64,000 nucleotides of DNA from Bacteroidota bacterium. Lineage in GTDB: Bacteria > Bacteroidota > Bacteroidia > 2-12-FULL-35-15. A program made the position numbers and the translations under genes. Within the stretch, counting starts at the first letter, position 1. Each line of letters begins with the position of its first letter. Under the pieces are notes generated by a model. The model did no database searches. It worked only from the letters and a program-made list of their open reading frames with translations, and had not been told where the DNA came from. Of this stretch, positions 28,001 to 36,163 are shown one piece after another. The stretch covers positions 1-64,000 of the forward strand of contig JAOQAD010000012.1 of NCBI GenBank assembly GCA_025963775.1, written 5' to 3'.

Positions 28001-30524
28001 GCTTACACAGGTGGTTTCCAACCTCAAGGCCGAATACGATGTACGCAACAGCTTCAGTAAGGAAAAGCAAAGCATGGAGCAGTTCTTCAGGCTCGGCGAC
28101 CTGTTCAGCCTGGCCAAAAAGCTGAAAGAGATCGAACCCAAATCCGGCTCAGCTGCATTCGCCTACGTGAAGAATGAAGAAACAGGCCTTGGCAAATTAA
28201 AAGACCTTGCCGAGATCAAAAGCCTGTTCAATAAGCTGGATGCTTCCTTACAGGAAAACCTGCGCGAAACTTCCGGCAAAACACTCGAAGGCCTTTCTGA
28301 GATCATGCAGGGCATCATCGACCGGACAAAAGACCTTTCCGCTTTCGCGCCACTGATGCGGGAATTGAACAGCGCTCACGATTCACTGAAACAACTTGTG
28401 CTGCAGGAAAACCTTCTTCCTTCGCAGGTGAAAGGGCTTCTTGCAAAATCAAGCCTTACGAAATTTTACAATGCCAACCTCGATGCAAGAAAGATCGAAG
28501 GAGAAAAGATCCAGCACCAGGTGGCGAAGATCAAAAAGCTTTACCAGAAATTTTTAGCGCTCAATTCGAGGTACATCATTGCGAAGCAGCAGGAGCGCTT
28601 CAACAAACTGATCCAGCGATCGGAAATGTCGATGGCCGGAAAAAGCAACCAGGAAAAGGAAGAAAAAAGATTGCTCGTGGAAGGAAGAAAGATCCTTGAC
28701 AATGAGTTCGGAAAAAGCATGCGCTACAAATCCATCCGCGAGATGGCAACATCCGAGTCGGGACAGATCATCCGGGAGCTAAAGCCGGTATGGCTGATGA
28801 GCCCGCTGAGCGTATCGGATACATTGCCGCTGCGCACGGATTATTTTGATGTGGTGATCTTTGATGAGGCCAGCCAGATCACGCTTGAAGAAGGTGTTCC
28901 GCCGGTGTACCGCGCTTCGCAGATCATTATCGTAGGCGATGAGATGCAGATGCCGCCGAGCAATTATTTCAGCAGCTCCTCTTCTGATCCTGATGACCTT
29001 TGGGAAGAGGATGACGAGGATTCGAAATTGCTTTCTCTCGATGCCGACAGCTTCCTGACACAGGGCGCACGGAAATTCCCTTCCGTGATGCTGGGCTGGC
29101 ACTATCGCAGCAGGCATGAATCGCTGATCGGTTTTTCCAATGCATCTTTCTATAAAAATGAATTGCTGACGATCCCCGATAATCTCGACAACCAGAATGA
29201 GCTCAGCGAAATTACTGCAGAAGATAAAAATGCCGCTGTCGCGAACATGAATGCATTGCTCGAACGCCCGATCAGCTATCATTTCCTGAAGCATGGTGTT
29301 TATGAAAGCCGAAGCAACATTGCCGAAGCGGAATACATCGCGGAGATGATCCGCACACTGCTCCTGCAGAAAAAAGGGCTGAGCATCGGCGTGGTCGCTT
29401 TCTCGATGGAGCAGCAGGGAGAGATCGAAAGCGCAGTGACCAATCTTGCGAAAGAAGACAAGGAATTTGAAAAAGTGATCGAAGAAGAATACAAGCGCAT
29501 GGAGGACAACCAGTTTGTCGGCATCTTCTTCAAGAACCTGGAAAATGTGCAGGGCGACGAGCGTGACATCATCATCATGAGCACCTGCTATGGCTACGAT
29601 CCGAAAGGCAAGATGATCATGAACTTCGGGCCGATCAACAGGCGTGGTGGTGAAAAAAGGCTGAACGTTATTTTTTCACGCGCAAAAAAAAGAATGTGCG
29701 TGGTGAGCTCCATCAAATACACAGATATTAAGAATGAATATAATGAAGGTGCGAATTATTTCCGGAAGTATTTGCAATACGCAGAGCATGCAAGCAAAGG
29801 AAATATGGAAATGGCGAACCTTGTGCTGCAGTCGGTGATCGCGGAAGAGAAAAAAACAAAACAGGAATTGTACAATACCGTTGTGACCGACCAGCTGGTG
29901 AAGATGCTGGAAGAAAAAGGTTACAGCACCACAAAGCTGATCGGGCAATCCTATTTCAAATGCCATATCGGGATCAAAAAATCTCCGGGCGATACGTCAT
30001 ACACCGCGGGCATTCTCGTGGATGACATGTTCCATTATTCGAACAACGACCTGTTGGAACAATACCTGTTCAAGCCGGAGATCCTGCGTTCCAGCGGATG
30101 GAAGGTGATCCAGGTTTACTCAAAAGATTGGTATGATGACCCTGAAAAAGTGATGAAGCGCATCCTTGGCTTTATTGAAACGGATCCTTCCGCAGAATTA
30201 ATTGAAGAAGCGCCGGAAGAGGAAACCGGCTTTACTGAAGAAGAACAAGCGGATGAAATACAAGCGGGATCTCCGGCAGAAGAAACAGCAGATGTGAATT
30301 CAGCAGCCACCGGGGCTGTGCGCCTGTTCAACAGCGAGAACAACAGCAATAAATTCTGGGAGATCCATGCAGAAGAAAATAATTTAGTGATCCGCTATGG
30401 CAAGGTGGATACGAAAGGACAAAGGATCATCAAATCCTTCGACACAAAAACAATGGCGGAAAATGAAATGCAGAAGCTGGTCAGGCAAAAGCTTGCGAAA
30501 GGATATAAGGCCGGGGAAAGCTAA
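25062..30524 (+). CDS. Giant SF1 helicase: kinase-like N-domain, DUF4011, helicase, Vsr/MTES_1575-like domain, WGR
   Basis: 1820 residues, uninterrupted. Residues 25-212 read like a protein-kinase C-lobe without catalytic residues: VHSFHSSGNVAPLDRISAIL in place of HRD..N, IDE for DFG, PVYLTNYKCYET for the APE segment, DIYILGMIL, then IIFGMTELDRRKRWKDLGEI. A DUF4011-type region follows (QSKLRNRLFDISRRNRLLYF, about 245-600). SF1 helicase motifs are Walker A GPPGTGKS (644-651), VVIFDEASQ (D1268-E1269), IIVGDEMQMPPS, WHYRSRH (about 1346-1352), QGDERDIII (about 1497) and RLNVIFSRAKKR. A helical stalk of about 600 residues lies between motifs I and II. Residues 1607-1705 resemble the Vsr-like MTES_1575 nuclease, apparently with altered acidic residues. 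A WGR domain (1752-1818; KFWEI, RYGKVDTKGQ, KGYKAGES) ends it. Likely a nucleic-acid surveillance or defence protein. Confidence 0.85.
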   Translation: MLTIKETEFYKFLTDGISKGGFTNDDVVSIIMPLLEEVHSFHSSGNVAPLDRISAILVTNEKLDIDETLAGRPADNLAKVTAILPTKNEVFEISGHLKQSTEIGEYNSTEVENREVQADLNAEIVIPVYLTNYKCYETALGHHDAVTDIYILGMILGSMALGLDFTLEDELGSFVDNRESMIFLNHKIHPSIANIIFGMTELDRRKRWKDLGEIIDNLKNYRDYNPETEHDLATIANAKNKDKNNRQQYIQSKLRNRLFDISRRNRLLYFKPNLKFLNLSVSSVPAVLNYKNIDPESLFFWNKDVSEKVTRGKDISLSKYIRFEDNPYIAPSLDKIRLEANRDVNEYGFSQLKLVISFLNWYNTKEQTTEKICSPLILVPVNLVKKKGVKDQYILEIVDNEAEINPVLSFMLKDLYDIRLPESIQLSETSLDDLFQNLKAQIEKARSGIVLEMNNKPKIKLIHAQAKQTLSQYKRRVNKNRKVQTFHNLDYSYNADNFQPLGLQLFRNYVKPEHSSLEFLINSDIKANPSYFTDSSISETTRELYQLDAGNTNPFKWEFDTCNMVLGNFNYKKMSLVRDYNSIIDENIQSTVFESLFSSLPKKIQPEQETEGRIEEQFNVIQSDPTQNKSVVYSRKGESYIIQGPPGTGKSQTISNLIADYVARGKKVLFVCEKRAAIDVVFYRLKQQQLDQLCCLIHDSQTDKKEFIQNLKATFETFTKKPLSAKEAEQERNSIVTQINSELSVIKEFHSSMQHYYEDAQLKIRELMEVLIQAKQHIPQGKEIAGNIGYKDWLSYGGLIRKISSTSNELEGSPFYANHPFRYLGEKVIRNDKPGTELKTELTRSVELIAEISERLEMADVPESCMNNIAELQEFLSQTEMLLPFKEQDRTGLLTANSELQKKLSDAVSNLEGLNVKVEEAAKKNNFWLKKFSETDAENALEIVQKHEKSFFSFFNSNFRKIKKAIHQSYNFSMHQVKPPLTQVVSNLKAEYDVRNSFSKEKQSMEQFFRLGDLFSLAKKLKEIEPKSGSAAFAYVKNEETGLGKLKDLAEIKSLFNKLDASLQENLRETSGKTLEGLSEIMQGIIDRTKDLSAFAPLMRELNSAHDSLKQLVLQENLLPSQVKGLLAKSSLTKFYNANLDARKIEGEKIQHQVAKIKKLYQKFLALNSRYIIAKQQERFNKLIQRSEMSMAGKSNQEKEEKRLLVEGRKILDNEFGKSMRYKSIREMATSESGQIIRELKPVWLMSPLSVSDTLPLRTDYFDVVIFDEASQITLEEGVPPVYRASQIIIVGDEMQMPPSNYFSSSSSDPDDLWEEDDEDSKLLSLDADSFLTQGARKFPSVMLGWHYRSRHESLIGFSNASFYKNELLTIPDNLDNQNELSEITAEDKNAAVANMNALLERPISYHFLKHGVYESRSNIAEAEYIAEMIRTLLLQKKGLSIGVVAFSMEQQGEIESAVTNLAKEDKEFEKVIEEEYKRMEDNQFVGIFFKNLENVQGDERDIIIMSTCYGYDPKGKMIMNFGPINRRGGEKRLNVIFSRAKKRMCVVSSIKYTDIKNEYNEGANYFRKYLQYAEHASKGNMEMANLVLQSVIAEEKKTKQELYNTVVTDQLVKMLEEKGYSTTKLIGQSYFKCHIGIKKSPGDTSYTAGILVDDMFHYSNNDLLEQYLFKPEILRSSGWKVIQVYSKDWYDDPEKVMKRILGFIETDPSAELIEEAPEEETGFTEEEQADEIQAGSPAEETADVNSAATGAVRLFNSENNSNKFWEIHAEENNLVIRYGKVDTKGQRIIKSFDTKTMAENEMQKLVRQKLAKGYKAGES

Positions 30525-30533
30525 ACCGGCCTT
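30507..30533. terminator. Hairpin at the convergent ends of helicase and GNAT genes
   Basis: Stem AAGGCCGG/CCGGCCTT (30507-30514 with 30526-30533) with an 11-nt loop spans the helicase stop, followed by TTATTC. It lies exactly between two convergent genes and could end either transcript, but the U-tract is poor. Confidence 0.45.
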
Positions 30534-30991
30534 TATTCAAGAACCTTTTCCATCTTTATATTCGCCCGCTCATAATGCCCGGGCTCCAGCGGTATTTCGT
30601 AAAAGCCATACTTTTCATAGAGGTGGATCGCGGGGCCAAGCTGCCGGTTCGAATACAGCACCAGCTTTTTGATCGCATTCGCTTTTGCAAAGTAGATGCA
30701 ATGCTCCATTAATATTTTTCCCAGCTTCAGTCCCTGGTACTTTTCCGTCACCGCCATCTTTGCAAGCTCGAATGCTTCTTCATCTATTTTCAGCAGCGCA
30801 ACAACGCCCACAATTTCATTATTATAAGATGCATAAAAAATAAAGCCGCCTTTATCAATGATCTCCCCTTTCGGATCCGCCAGCGAGATCACATCATTCG
30901 GCTCCACTTCAAAATATTTCTGAAGCCATTCATAATTGAGAATGCGAATGTACTCTTTCAGCTCTTCTTTGTAATCGATGATCTTTATCAT
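30533..30991 (-). CDS. GNAT-family N-acetyltransferase
   Basis: A 152-residue acetyl-CoA-dependent acyltransferase. The fold is visible: beta4 FELAKMAVTEKYQGLKLGKIL holds the Q/RxxGxG/A-type pyrophosphate loop (here YQGLKLGKIL), followed by LVLYSNRQLGPAIHLYEKYGFYEIP, the usual alpha4/beta6-7 stretch. The substrate is unknown. It converges on the helicase gene, with 8 nt between the stops, and a 370-nt repeat region lies upstream. Confidence 0.9.
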   Translation of the reverse strand: MIKIIDYKEELKEYIRILNYEWLQKYFEVEPNDVISLADPKGEIIDKGGFIFYASYNNEIVGVVALLKIDEEAFELAKMAVTEKYQGLKLGKILMEHCIYFAKANAIKKLVLYSNRQLGPAIHLYEKYGFYEIPLEPGHYERANIKMEKVLE

Positions 30992-31362
30992 ATATTAATG
31001 CGATCGCTTAATATTCGCAGTCCTAAATTACTAAAATTGGTTTTATCTCTTGTCTACTTCTCGATACTCTCCCTTCCGGTCGAACTCGAAGTGACTTAAG
31101 TAACTTACGCTCCACGACACTCTCTATCGGCCGAACGACATTTACATTAGCGTCAGTTCGAGTGCGAGGTACGAGCATATCGAGAACAAGCGAAACAGAA
31201 TATCCTTAAAGAAGGCCTCCCGCAAAAACGCCCTGTTCAAAAGAACAGGGCGTTTTTAACTTATTGATTCCCGAAGTGCGTCATTGCGAGGAGGTACGAC
31301 GAAGCAATCCCATTCTTTGGAGCAGATTGCTTCTCCGCCGTGGCGGATCGCAATGGCTCATT
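30992..31362. repeat. Non-coding stretch with interspersed repeats
   Basis: Right flank of the helicase island. It holds two members of the CAGTTCGA/TCGAGAAC family (about 31055-31095 in reverse and 31151-31190) with variable loops, plus a GTCATTGCGAGGAGGTACGA element (31280-31352). In the latter, GCAATC and GATTGC and the terminal ATTGCGA/TCGCAAT arms form a palindrome. A separate strong terminator lies at 31224-31257. Nothing coding is seen. Confidence 0.7.
31224..31257. terminator. Bidirectional intrinsic terminator
   Basis: A 15-bp perfect stem, AAAAACGCCCTGTTC pairing with its complement (31224-31238 with 31243-31257), loop AAAA, with A-tract and U-tract on the two sides. It lies 105 nt beyond the stop of the large T9SS type B gene on the minus strand and insulates the GNAT gene. 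Confidence 0.92.
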
Positions 31363-34338
31363 TTAATTATTAAAGATATGAACGAAGCCATACTTCGGTT
31401 CCTTCAGCTCCGGCCCGTCGAGGACGAAATAATACACGCCATCCGAATGTCCGCCGCCATTCCAGTCGTTATGATAATCGGAGCTGCTGTAAATTTTGCT
31501 TCCCCAGCGGTTGTACACAGTTAATGCCGTATTAGGGAAATACTCGATGTTCCTGAATGCAAGGAAATCGTTCTTGCCATCATTGTTCGGCGTAAATACA
31601 TTCGGCACTTCCAGCTCGGAGATGATCACATAATCGTGCTGGATCGTGTCCCAGCAGCCATTGTTGGACTGCACAGCCAGCGTTACATGATAAATTCCGT
31701 TTGCAGGGAACATGTGTGAAGGATTCTGAAGAAGCGAAAAGCTTGTTGCCGTATCTCCAAAGTTCCAGTACCAGCTCACGATGCTTCCCGGCGCCACATG
31801 CGACTGATCCGTGAACTGTGTTACTGTTCCAAGGAATGCAGAGCCTGAAGGCGAGCTTGTGAAGGCCGCTACCGGTTGTCCGTACTGCGTTACCGTCACG
31901 GTATCTGCCGTAGAACATCCGTTAGAATAGTTCACCGTAACAATGTATGTTCCGTTCGAGTTCACGTTGATCGTAGAGCTTGTTTCTGTGGTAGACCAGG
32001 TGTAGTTCGCACCCGATGGCAGGTTCAGGCTTGCAAACAGCGAAGTGCTGTCGCCCGGGCAGAAAGCAAGGTTCCCGATAATATCCACGAGCGGATTTGC
32101 ATTCACCACTGTAACCGGGGACGATGTGGCAGTACATCCGTTTTGTGTCACCGTTACTGTATAGGTTCCGCTGTTTGTTGTCACGGAATCATTCGTGCTT
32201 GCATTTGACCAGGTGATCCCGGTGTACAATGCTGCTGAATCAACATAAATGGTTGTAGAGTTGGTGCTGCAGGTGAACAAAGGCCCTGAAATAGCCGGTG
32301 TCGGAGCCGGGTTTGGCGCAGGCACATTGAGTGTTGTATCCATCGAGCATCCGTTTGCATAACTGAGTGTCACAGTTACAGGGCCACCTGCGTTGATGTA
32401 GGAAGATGCGGTGTTATCCCCGTTCGACCATGAGTAGCTGGCGCCGGCAGAAGGCGTGCCCGATGCAGTAAGCAGGATGCTGTCGTTCGAGCAGAACGGA
32501 ACGATCCCGCTTGCCGTGAGTGAATAATTGAAAGGGAATACCGAGAATGGTGCCGATGTGATCGTACATCCGTTGATATCCACGCAGGTGACAGTGTACG
32601 GGCCGGTTGTGCCGACCGTGATGGAATCGTTCGTGCTTCCTGTTGACCAGTTGTAGCTCACGTAAGGGATCGTTGTTGTAAGTGTTGCAGAATCGCCGTT
32701 ACAAAAAGCGGTTGTCCCTGTGATCACCGGCGGAACAGGAGCAGTAACGGTAACAGGCGCCGATGTTGCAGTACAGCCATTCGTATCCGTTACAGTAAGC
32801 GTGTAAGTCCCGAGCCCCACATTGACCGAATCGTTGGTGCTCGTGTTTGACCACACATAAGAAGTGTAGATCAGCGAATCGGAATAAAGGTCGGTAGAGC
32901 CGCCGCATGCGTAGGCATAACCCGCGATCACCGGTGTTGGCAAAGGATTCACAACCACATCGATCGTATTTGTTTTATAGCATCCGTTCTCCACCGAGGT
33001 CACCCAGTATTGCCCGGATGAATCAACAGAGATGGAAGTGGCGGTAGATCCGGTGCTCCAGAAATAAGCATCGAACGTAGTTGGAGAAACGCTTAAGGTA
33101 GAAGTGCTTCCCTGGCAAAAGTGGGTTGTACCTGAAACCACAGGGTTAAAGGCGAAGAGCCCGGTTGTATCCACAAACACATTCACATTCACAACAGTGG
33201 TTCCAACAGGAGTTCCGTCATCGGTAGCTGTAAAAGTGATAATGTTATTCCCTGCATTGGCAGGGCTGGCAATGATCTGAACCTGCCCGTTGGCGGAATT
33301 GCCCGGCGTGTTGGAAATGATGGTCGCGCCCGGTGTTGAATTCAGATTGATGTTCAGTGTTGTGTTCTGCCCGATCTCCGGTGCAAGGAACAAACCGTTC
33401 AGAATGAGCGTATCGCCCGACGCGCAGATCCGGATCGTATCGCAATTGTTCAGCCCGCTCGCGATCGGCGCAATGTTAGTGCTTCCGCAGGAGTTGAAAT
33501 AAAGGGATTGATAATCCAGCCAGCTCACTCCGTCGTTTGCCCCGTAACCGCCATCGTAGGTAATTCCGGGCTGGTCAAAGCGTCCCATCTGGATGTAGTT
33601 CACACCATCGCCTTTATTGATGCCCACAGTGGAAGGAACACCGCCGAAGCCGCCCACACCGCTGGATGCATCACCCGTAGTCCATTGCATATCGCCATAG
33701 CAGAATGCAATGTTGTTCCCGGAAGGAAGGATCGGATCCGTACCATTTGTAATGATCAGCTGGAAGGTGTTCACTTTATCCGTGTACATGGAATAATAGC
33801 CCACGGCTTCCCAGTTCACATACATGGCAGAAGGTGTGATCTTGTATTTCACAACACCTGTTCCGCGTGTATCCACATCGCCCCAGAAAGGTGCAACCAT
33901 AATAAAAGACGGATCGGGAAAAGGATTGGAAGAGAATGTTGAATAAGGTGTACCGAAAGAGATATTCCCGTTATTGTTGATGTACAGGTTGGTGTAATTT
34001 GTTCCGTACAAACAGAAGTTGAAGGGAATGTTGATCAGGCCGGAGCTTCCGTCGTCGTTCGGCGCCATTGCTACTGTGTACGATGCATCGGGTGTGATGT
34101 AGCAGCTGCAGCCGGAACCGGAGGTCGGCATTTTATGCACTGCTCCGAGCCTCTTGAGGTCTTCCAGCGTAGGCGCAAATGATTTTGGATTGCTAAGCTT
34201 CACTCCCGGGCCCATTTGCCCGCTCTTTTTCATCTGCTCGTATTCTTTGCTGTCGACCACAACCGGTTTTGTTGTTTGCGCAATGCCGGAAAAGATAATT
34301 GTCCCGGTAAAAAAGAATGATAAAATGTGTTTTTTCAT
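31363..34338 (-). CDS. Large T9SS-secreted multi-domain surface protein (type B sorting domain)
   Basis: I start at the ATG at 34338 (991 aa; MKKHILSFFFTGTIIFSGIAQ is a clear signal peptide); 37 codons further upstream are open but not signal-like. After a nidogen-like N-terminal region (SYTVAMAPNDDGSSGLINIPF, VAPFWGDVDTRG) come about seven Ig-like repeats of roughly 75-85 residues with the recurring pattern CxG/SWSNxSTNDS...GTYTVTVT..NGC. A PKD domain (WYWNFGD) follows, then the C-terminal type B sorting domain VPNVFTPNNDGKND...GVYYFVLDG. It is exported by Sec then T9SS and held at or released from the surface; adhesion or gliding-associated roles are typical of the family. A 15-bp terminator follows. 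Confidence 0.93.
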   Translation of the reverse strand: MKKHILSFFFTGTIIFSGIAQTTKPVVVDSKEYEQMKKSGQMGPGVKLSNPKSFAPTLEDLKRLGAVHKMPTSGSGCSCYITPDASYTVAMAPNDDGSSGLINIPFNFCLYGTNYTNLYINNNGNISFGTPYSTFSSNPFPDPSFIMVAPFWGDVDTRGTGVVKYKITPSAMYVNWEAVGYYSMYTDKVNTFQLIITNGTDPILPSGNNIAFCYGDMQWTTGDASSGVGGFGGVPSTVGINKGDGVNYIQMGRFDQPGITYDGGYGANDGVSWLDYQSLYFNSCGSTNIAPIASGLNNCDTIRICASGDTLILNGLFLAPEIGQNTTLNINLNSTPGATIISNTPGNSANGQVQIIASPANAGNNIITFTATDDGTPVGTTVVNVNVFVDTTGLFAFNPVVSGTTHFCQGSTSTLSVSPTTFDAYFWSTGSTATSISVDSSGQYWVTSVENGCYKTNTIDVVVNPLPTPVIAGYAYACGGSTDLYSDSLIYTSYVWSNTSTNDSVNVGLGTYTLTVTDTNGCTATSAPVTVTAPVPPVITGTTAFCNGDSATLTTTIPYVSYNWSTGSTNDSITVGTTGPYTVTCVDINGCTITSAPFSVFPFNYSLTASGIVPFCSNDSILLTASGTPSAGASYSWSNGDNTASSYINAGGPVTVTLSYANGCSMDTTLNVPAPNPAPTPAISGPLFTCSTNSTTIYVDSAALYTGITWSNASTNDSVTTNSGTYTVTVTQNGCTATSSPVTVVNANPLVDIIGNLAFCPGDSTSLFASLNLPSGANYTWSTTETSSTINVNSNGTYIVTVNYSNGCSTADTVTVTQYGQPVAAFTSSPSGSAFLGTVTQFTDQSHVAPGSIVSWYWNFGDTATSFSLLQNPSHMFPANGIYHVTLAVQSNNGCWDTIQHDYVIISELEVPNVFTPNNDGKNDFLAFRNIEYFPNTALTVYNRWGSKIYSSSDYHNDWNGGGHSDGVYYFVLDGPELKEPKYGFVHIFNN

Positions 34339-34517
34339 TTTAAAAAAATTATTTTGAATGTTCCTTATTTGAATGCTGGTGTAAATGTAAAAAATAATGA
34401 GCCCTGTAAATCTATAAAGTAGACCCATTTTTAGGTTTCGGGGTTGCATCCTTTGAAAAAAAACCTTTTTAATACTGGACTTTCGGGCCGCCGGGACTTA
34501 CCTTTTACTTAAAAGCC

Positions 34518-34525
34518 TATCTTTG
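34518..34525 (+). promoter_or_regulatory. Possible -7 promoter box for the MATE gene
   Basis: TATCTTTG fits the Bacteroidota -7 consensus TAnnTTTG and lies 11 nt before the ATG at 34537, implying a very short leader. No good TTG/TTTG -33 box is found 19-21 nt upstream, so support is partial. Confidence 0.4.
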
Positions 34526-34536
34526 CGGCCTTATTT

Positions 34537-35880
34537 ATGGGAGCCCTTCTTTCGTCAGACTATATAAAAAGCTACAAAGCAACCTTTTACCTTGCTTATC
34601 CCGTGGTGATGAGCCAGCTTGGCCACATCATGGTGGGCGTGGTGGATACGGCCATGGTAGGGCAGATCGGCACGATCCAGCAGGCTGCAGTGGCCCTTTC
34701 CAACAGCCTGTATACGCTGGTGCTGGTGTTCGGGCTGGGCGTTTCCTACGGCATCACTCCCCTCGTGGCTGCAGCCGACAGCTCAAAAGACATCCGCCAG
34801 AGCGCGGATCTGCTCAGGCACGGGATCGTCATCAATACCATACTCGGGATCCTTCTTTTCCTGCTCCTGTTCTCGCTGTCGCCTGTTCTCAACCTGTTTA
34901 ACCAAAAACAGGAAGTGGTGGAGCTTGCCATACCTTTCCTGAATGTGATGATGCTCGGGATGATCCCTTTGTGCATTTTTTCGGGGTTCAAGCAATTTAC
35001 CGAAGGGCTTTCCTTTACACGCATTGCCATGCTGATCACAATTGGCGCTAACCTGCTGAACATCCTGCTGAACTACCTGCTGATCTTCGGGCACTGGGGC
35101 TTCCCGGAAATGGGGCTGATGGGTTCCTGCTGGGCAAGCTTTATTGCGAGGGTGGTGATGGCACTTGCAATGTTCGCGTATGTGTATTACAACAGGCAGT
35201 TCAAACAATACTGGGCGGGATTTTCCTTCAGGAACCTTTCCCGGGAGCTCACAAAAAAGATCCTGAACATCGGGGTTCCCTCCGGGCTTCAATGGGTGTT
35301 TGAAGTCGGTGCTTTTGCATTTGCCGTGATCATGATCGGCTGGATCAGCCCGAAAGCGCAGGCTGCACACCAGGTGGCGCTCAGCCTTGCCGCCACCACG
35401 TACATGATGGCCAGCGGGCTTTCCGCTGCGGCTTCGGTGCGCGTGGGCAACCAGGCGGGGCTTCACTACCGCGAGGGCGTGCGGACGGCAGGGTTCAGCG
35501 CATTCATCATGGTGCTGCTGTTCATGGGCTGCTGCGCGCTGGGCTTTATTGTGTTCAGAAATTATCTTCCCGGCCTGTTCACGAAAGACCAGGAAGTGAC
35601 CTCCATTGCTTCTTCCCTTTTGGTGATTGCAGCATTCTTCCAGCTGAGCGACGGCGTGCAGGTGGTCGGGCTTGGCGCTTTACGGGGTGTGAAGGATGTG
35701 AAGCTTCCCACAATCATTACACTTATCGCCTATTGGGTGATCGGGTTGCCGATGAGCTATGTGTTTGCCTTTAAAATGGGGCTGGGCGCAAAAGGCGTAT
35801 GGTATGGGCTTTCGCTGGGACTGACGATAGCTGCTGTGTGCCTGTTCCTGCGCTTTAATTACGTGAGCCGCCGGATCTGA
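34537..35880 (+). CDS. MATE-family multidrug/metabolite exporter
   Basis: A 447-residue, 12-helix membrane protein. The N-terminal AYPVVMSQLGHIMVGVVDTAMVGQIG is the TM1-TM2 hallmark of NorM-type MATE antiporters (Asp in TM1-2, GQ motif). The matching segment of the second half is IGVPSGLQWVFEVGAFAFAVIMIGWIS. It would export cationic compounds by Na+ or H+ antiport. It is divergent from the large T9SS gene, 198 nt apart. Confidence 0.95.
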   Translation: MGALLSSDYIKSYKATFYLAYPVVMSQLGHIMVGVVDTAMVGQIGTIQQAAVALSNSLYTLVLVFGLGVSYGITPLVAAADSSKDIRQSADLLRHGIVINTILGILLFLLLFSLSPVLNLFNQKQEVVELAIPFLNVMMLGMIPLCIFSGFKQFTEGLSFTRIAMLITIGANLLNILLNYLLIFGHWGFPEMGLMGSCWASFIARVVMALAMFAYVYYNRQFKQYWAGFSFRNLSRELTKKILNIGVPSGLQWVFEVGAFAFAVIMIGWISPKAQAAHQVALSLAATTYMMASGLSAAASVRVGNQAGLHYREGVRTAGFSAFIMVLLFMGCCALGFIVFRNYLPGLFTKDQEVTSIASSLLVIAAFFQLSDGVQVVGLGALRGVKDVKLPTIITLIAYWVIGLPMSYVFAFKMGLGAKGVWYGLSLGLTIAAVCLFLRFNYVSRRI

Positions 35881-35993
35881 ACCGGGGAGCCCACTTTATT
35901 CTGCCATATCTGCGGCCTCAATCTGCTATTAATTTCACATTCCGGTTTATTTCCTATCTTCTCCGCCAAATTCTACTCCAATTTAGCGAAGCA

Positions 35994-36019
35994 TGTCACA
36001 GAAGTCATAAAGTGTCCAT
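35994..36019 (+). repeat. 26-bp interspersed element, copy 1
   Basis: A run beginning TGTCACAGAAGTCATAAAGT and ending GTCCAT occurs here and again at 39165-39190 with one change (T to C). It is non-coding in both places and upstream of unrelated genes. Confidence 0.7.
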
Positions 36020-36163
36020 GAAAATTTGTTAAGGCTTTGCCATCTTCGCAAAACCTAATCGAATGATCAGGGGACAAACCTGTCTGAACTAAAAATGATC
36101 CTCCATGCCAAGCTCAAACAGGAAGCCTATTACAAAAAACCAAACAAACAAAACAGCTACACT

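Noticed and set aside
30507-30533. Frameshift or early end in the helicase near its stop
   Set aside because: The WGR domain is complete (KGYKAGES ending), so the stop is natural; the hairpin there is just a terminator-like structure.
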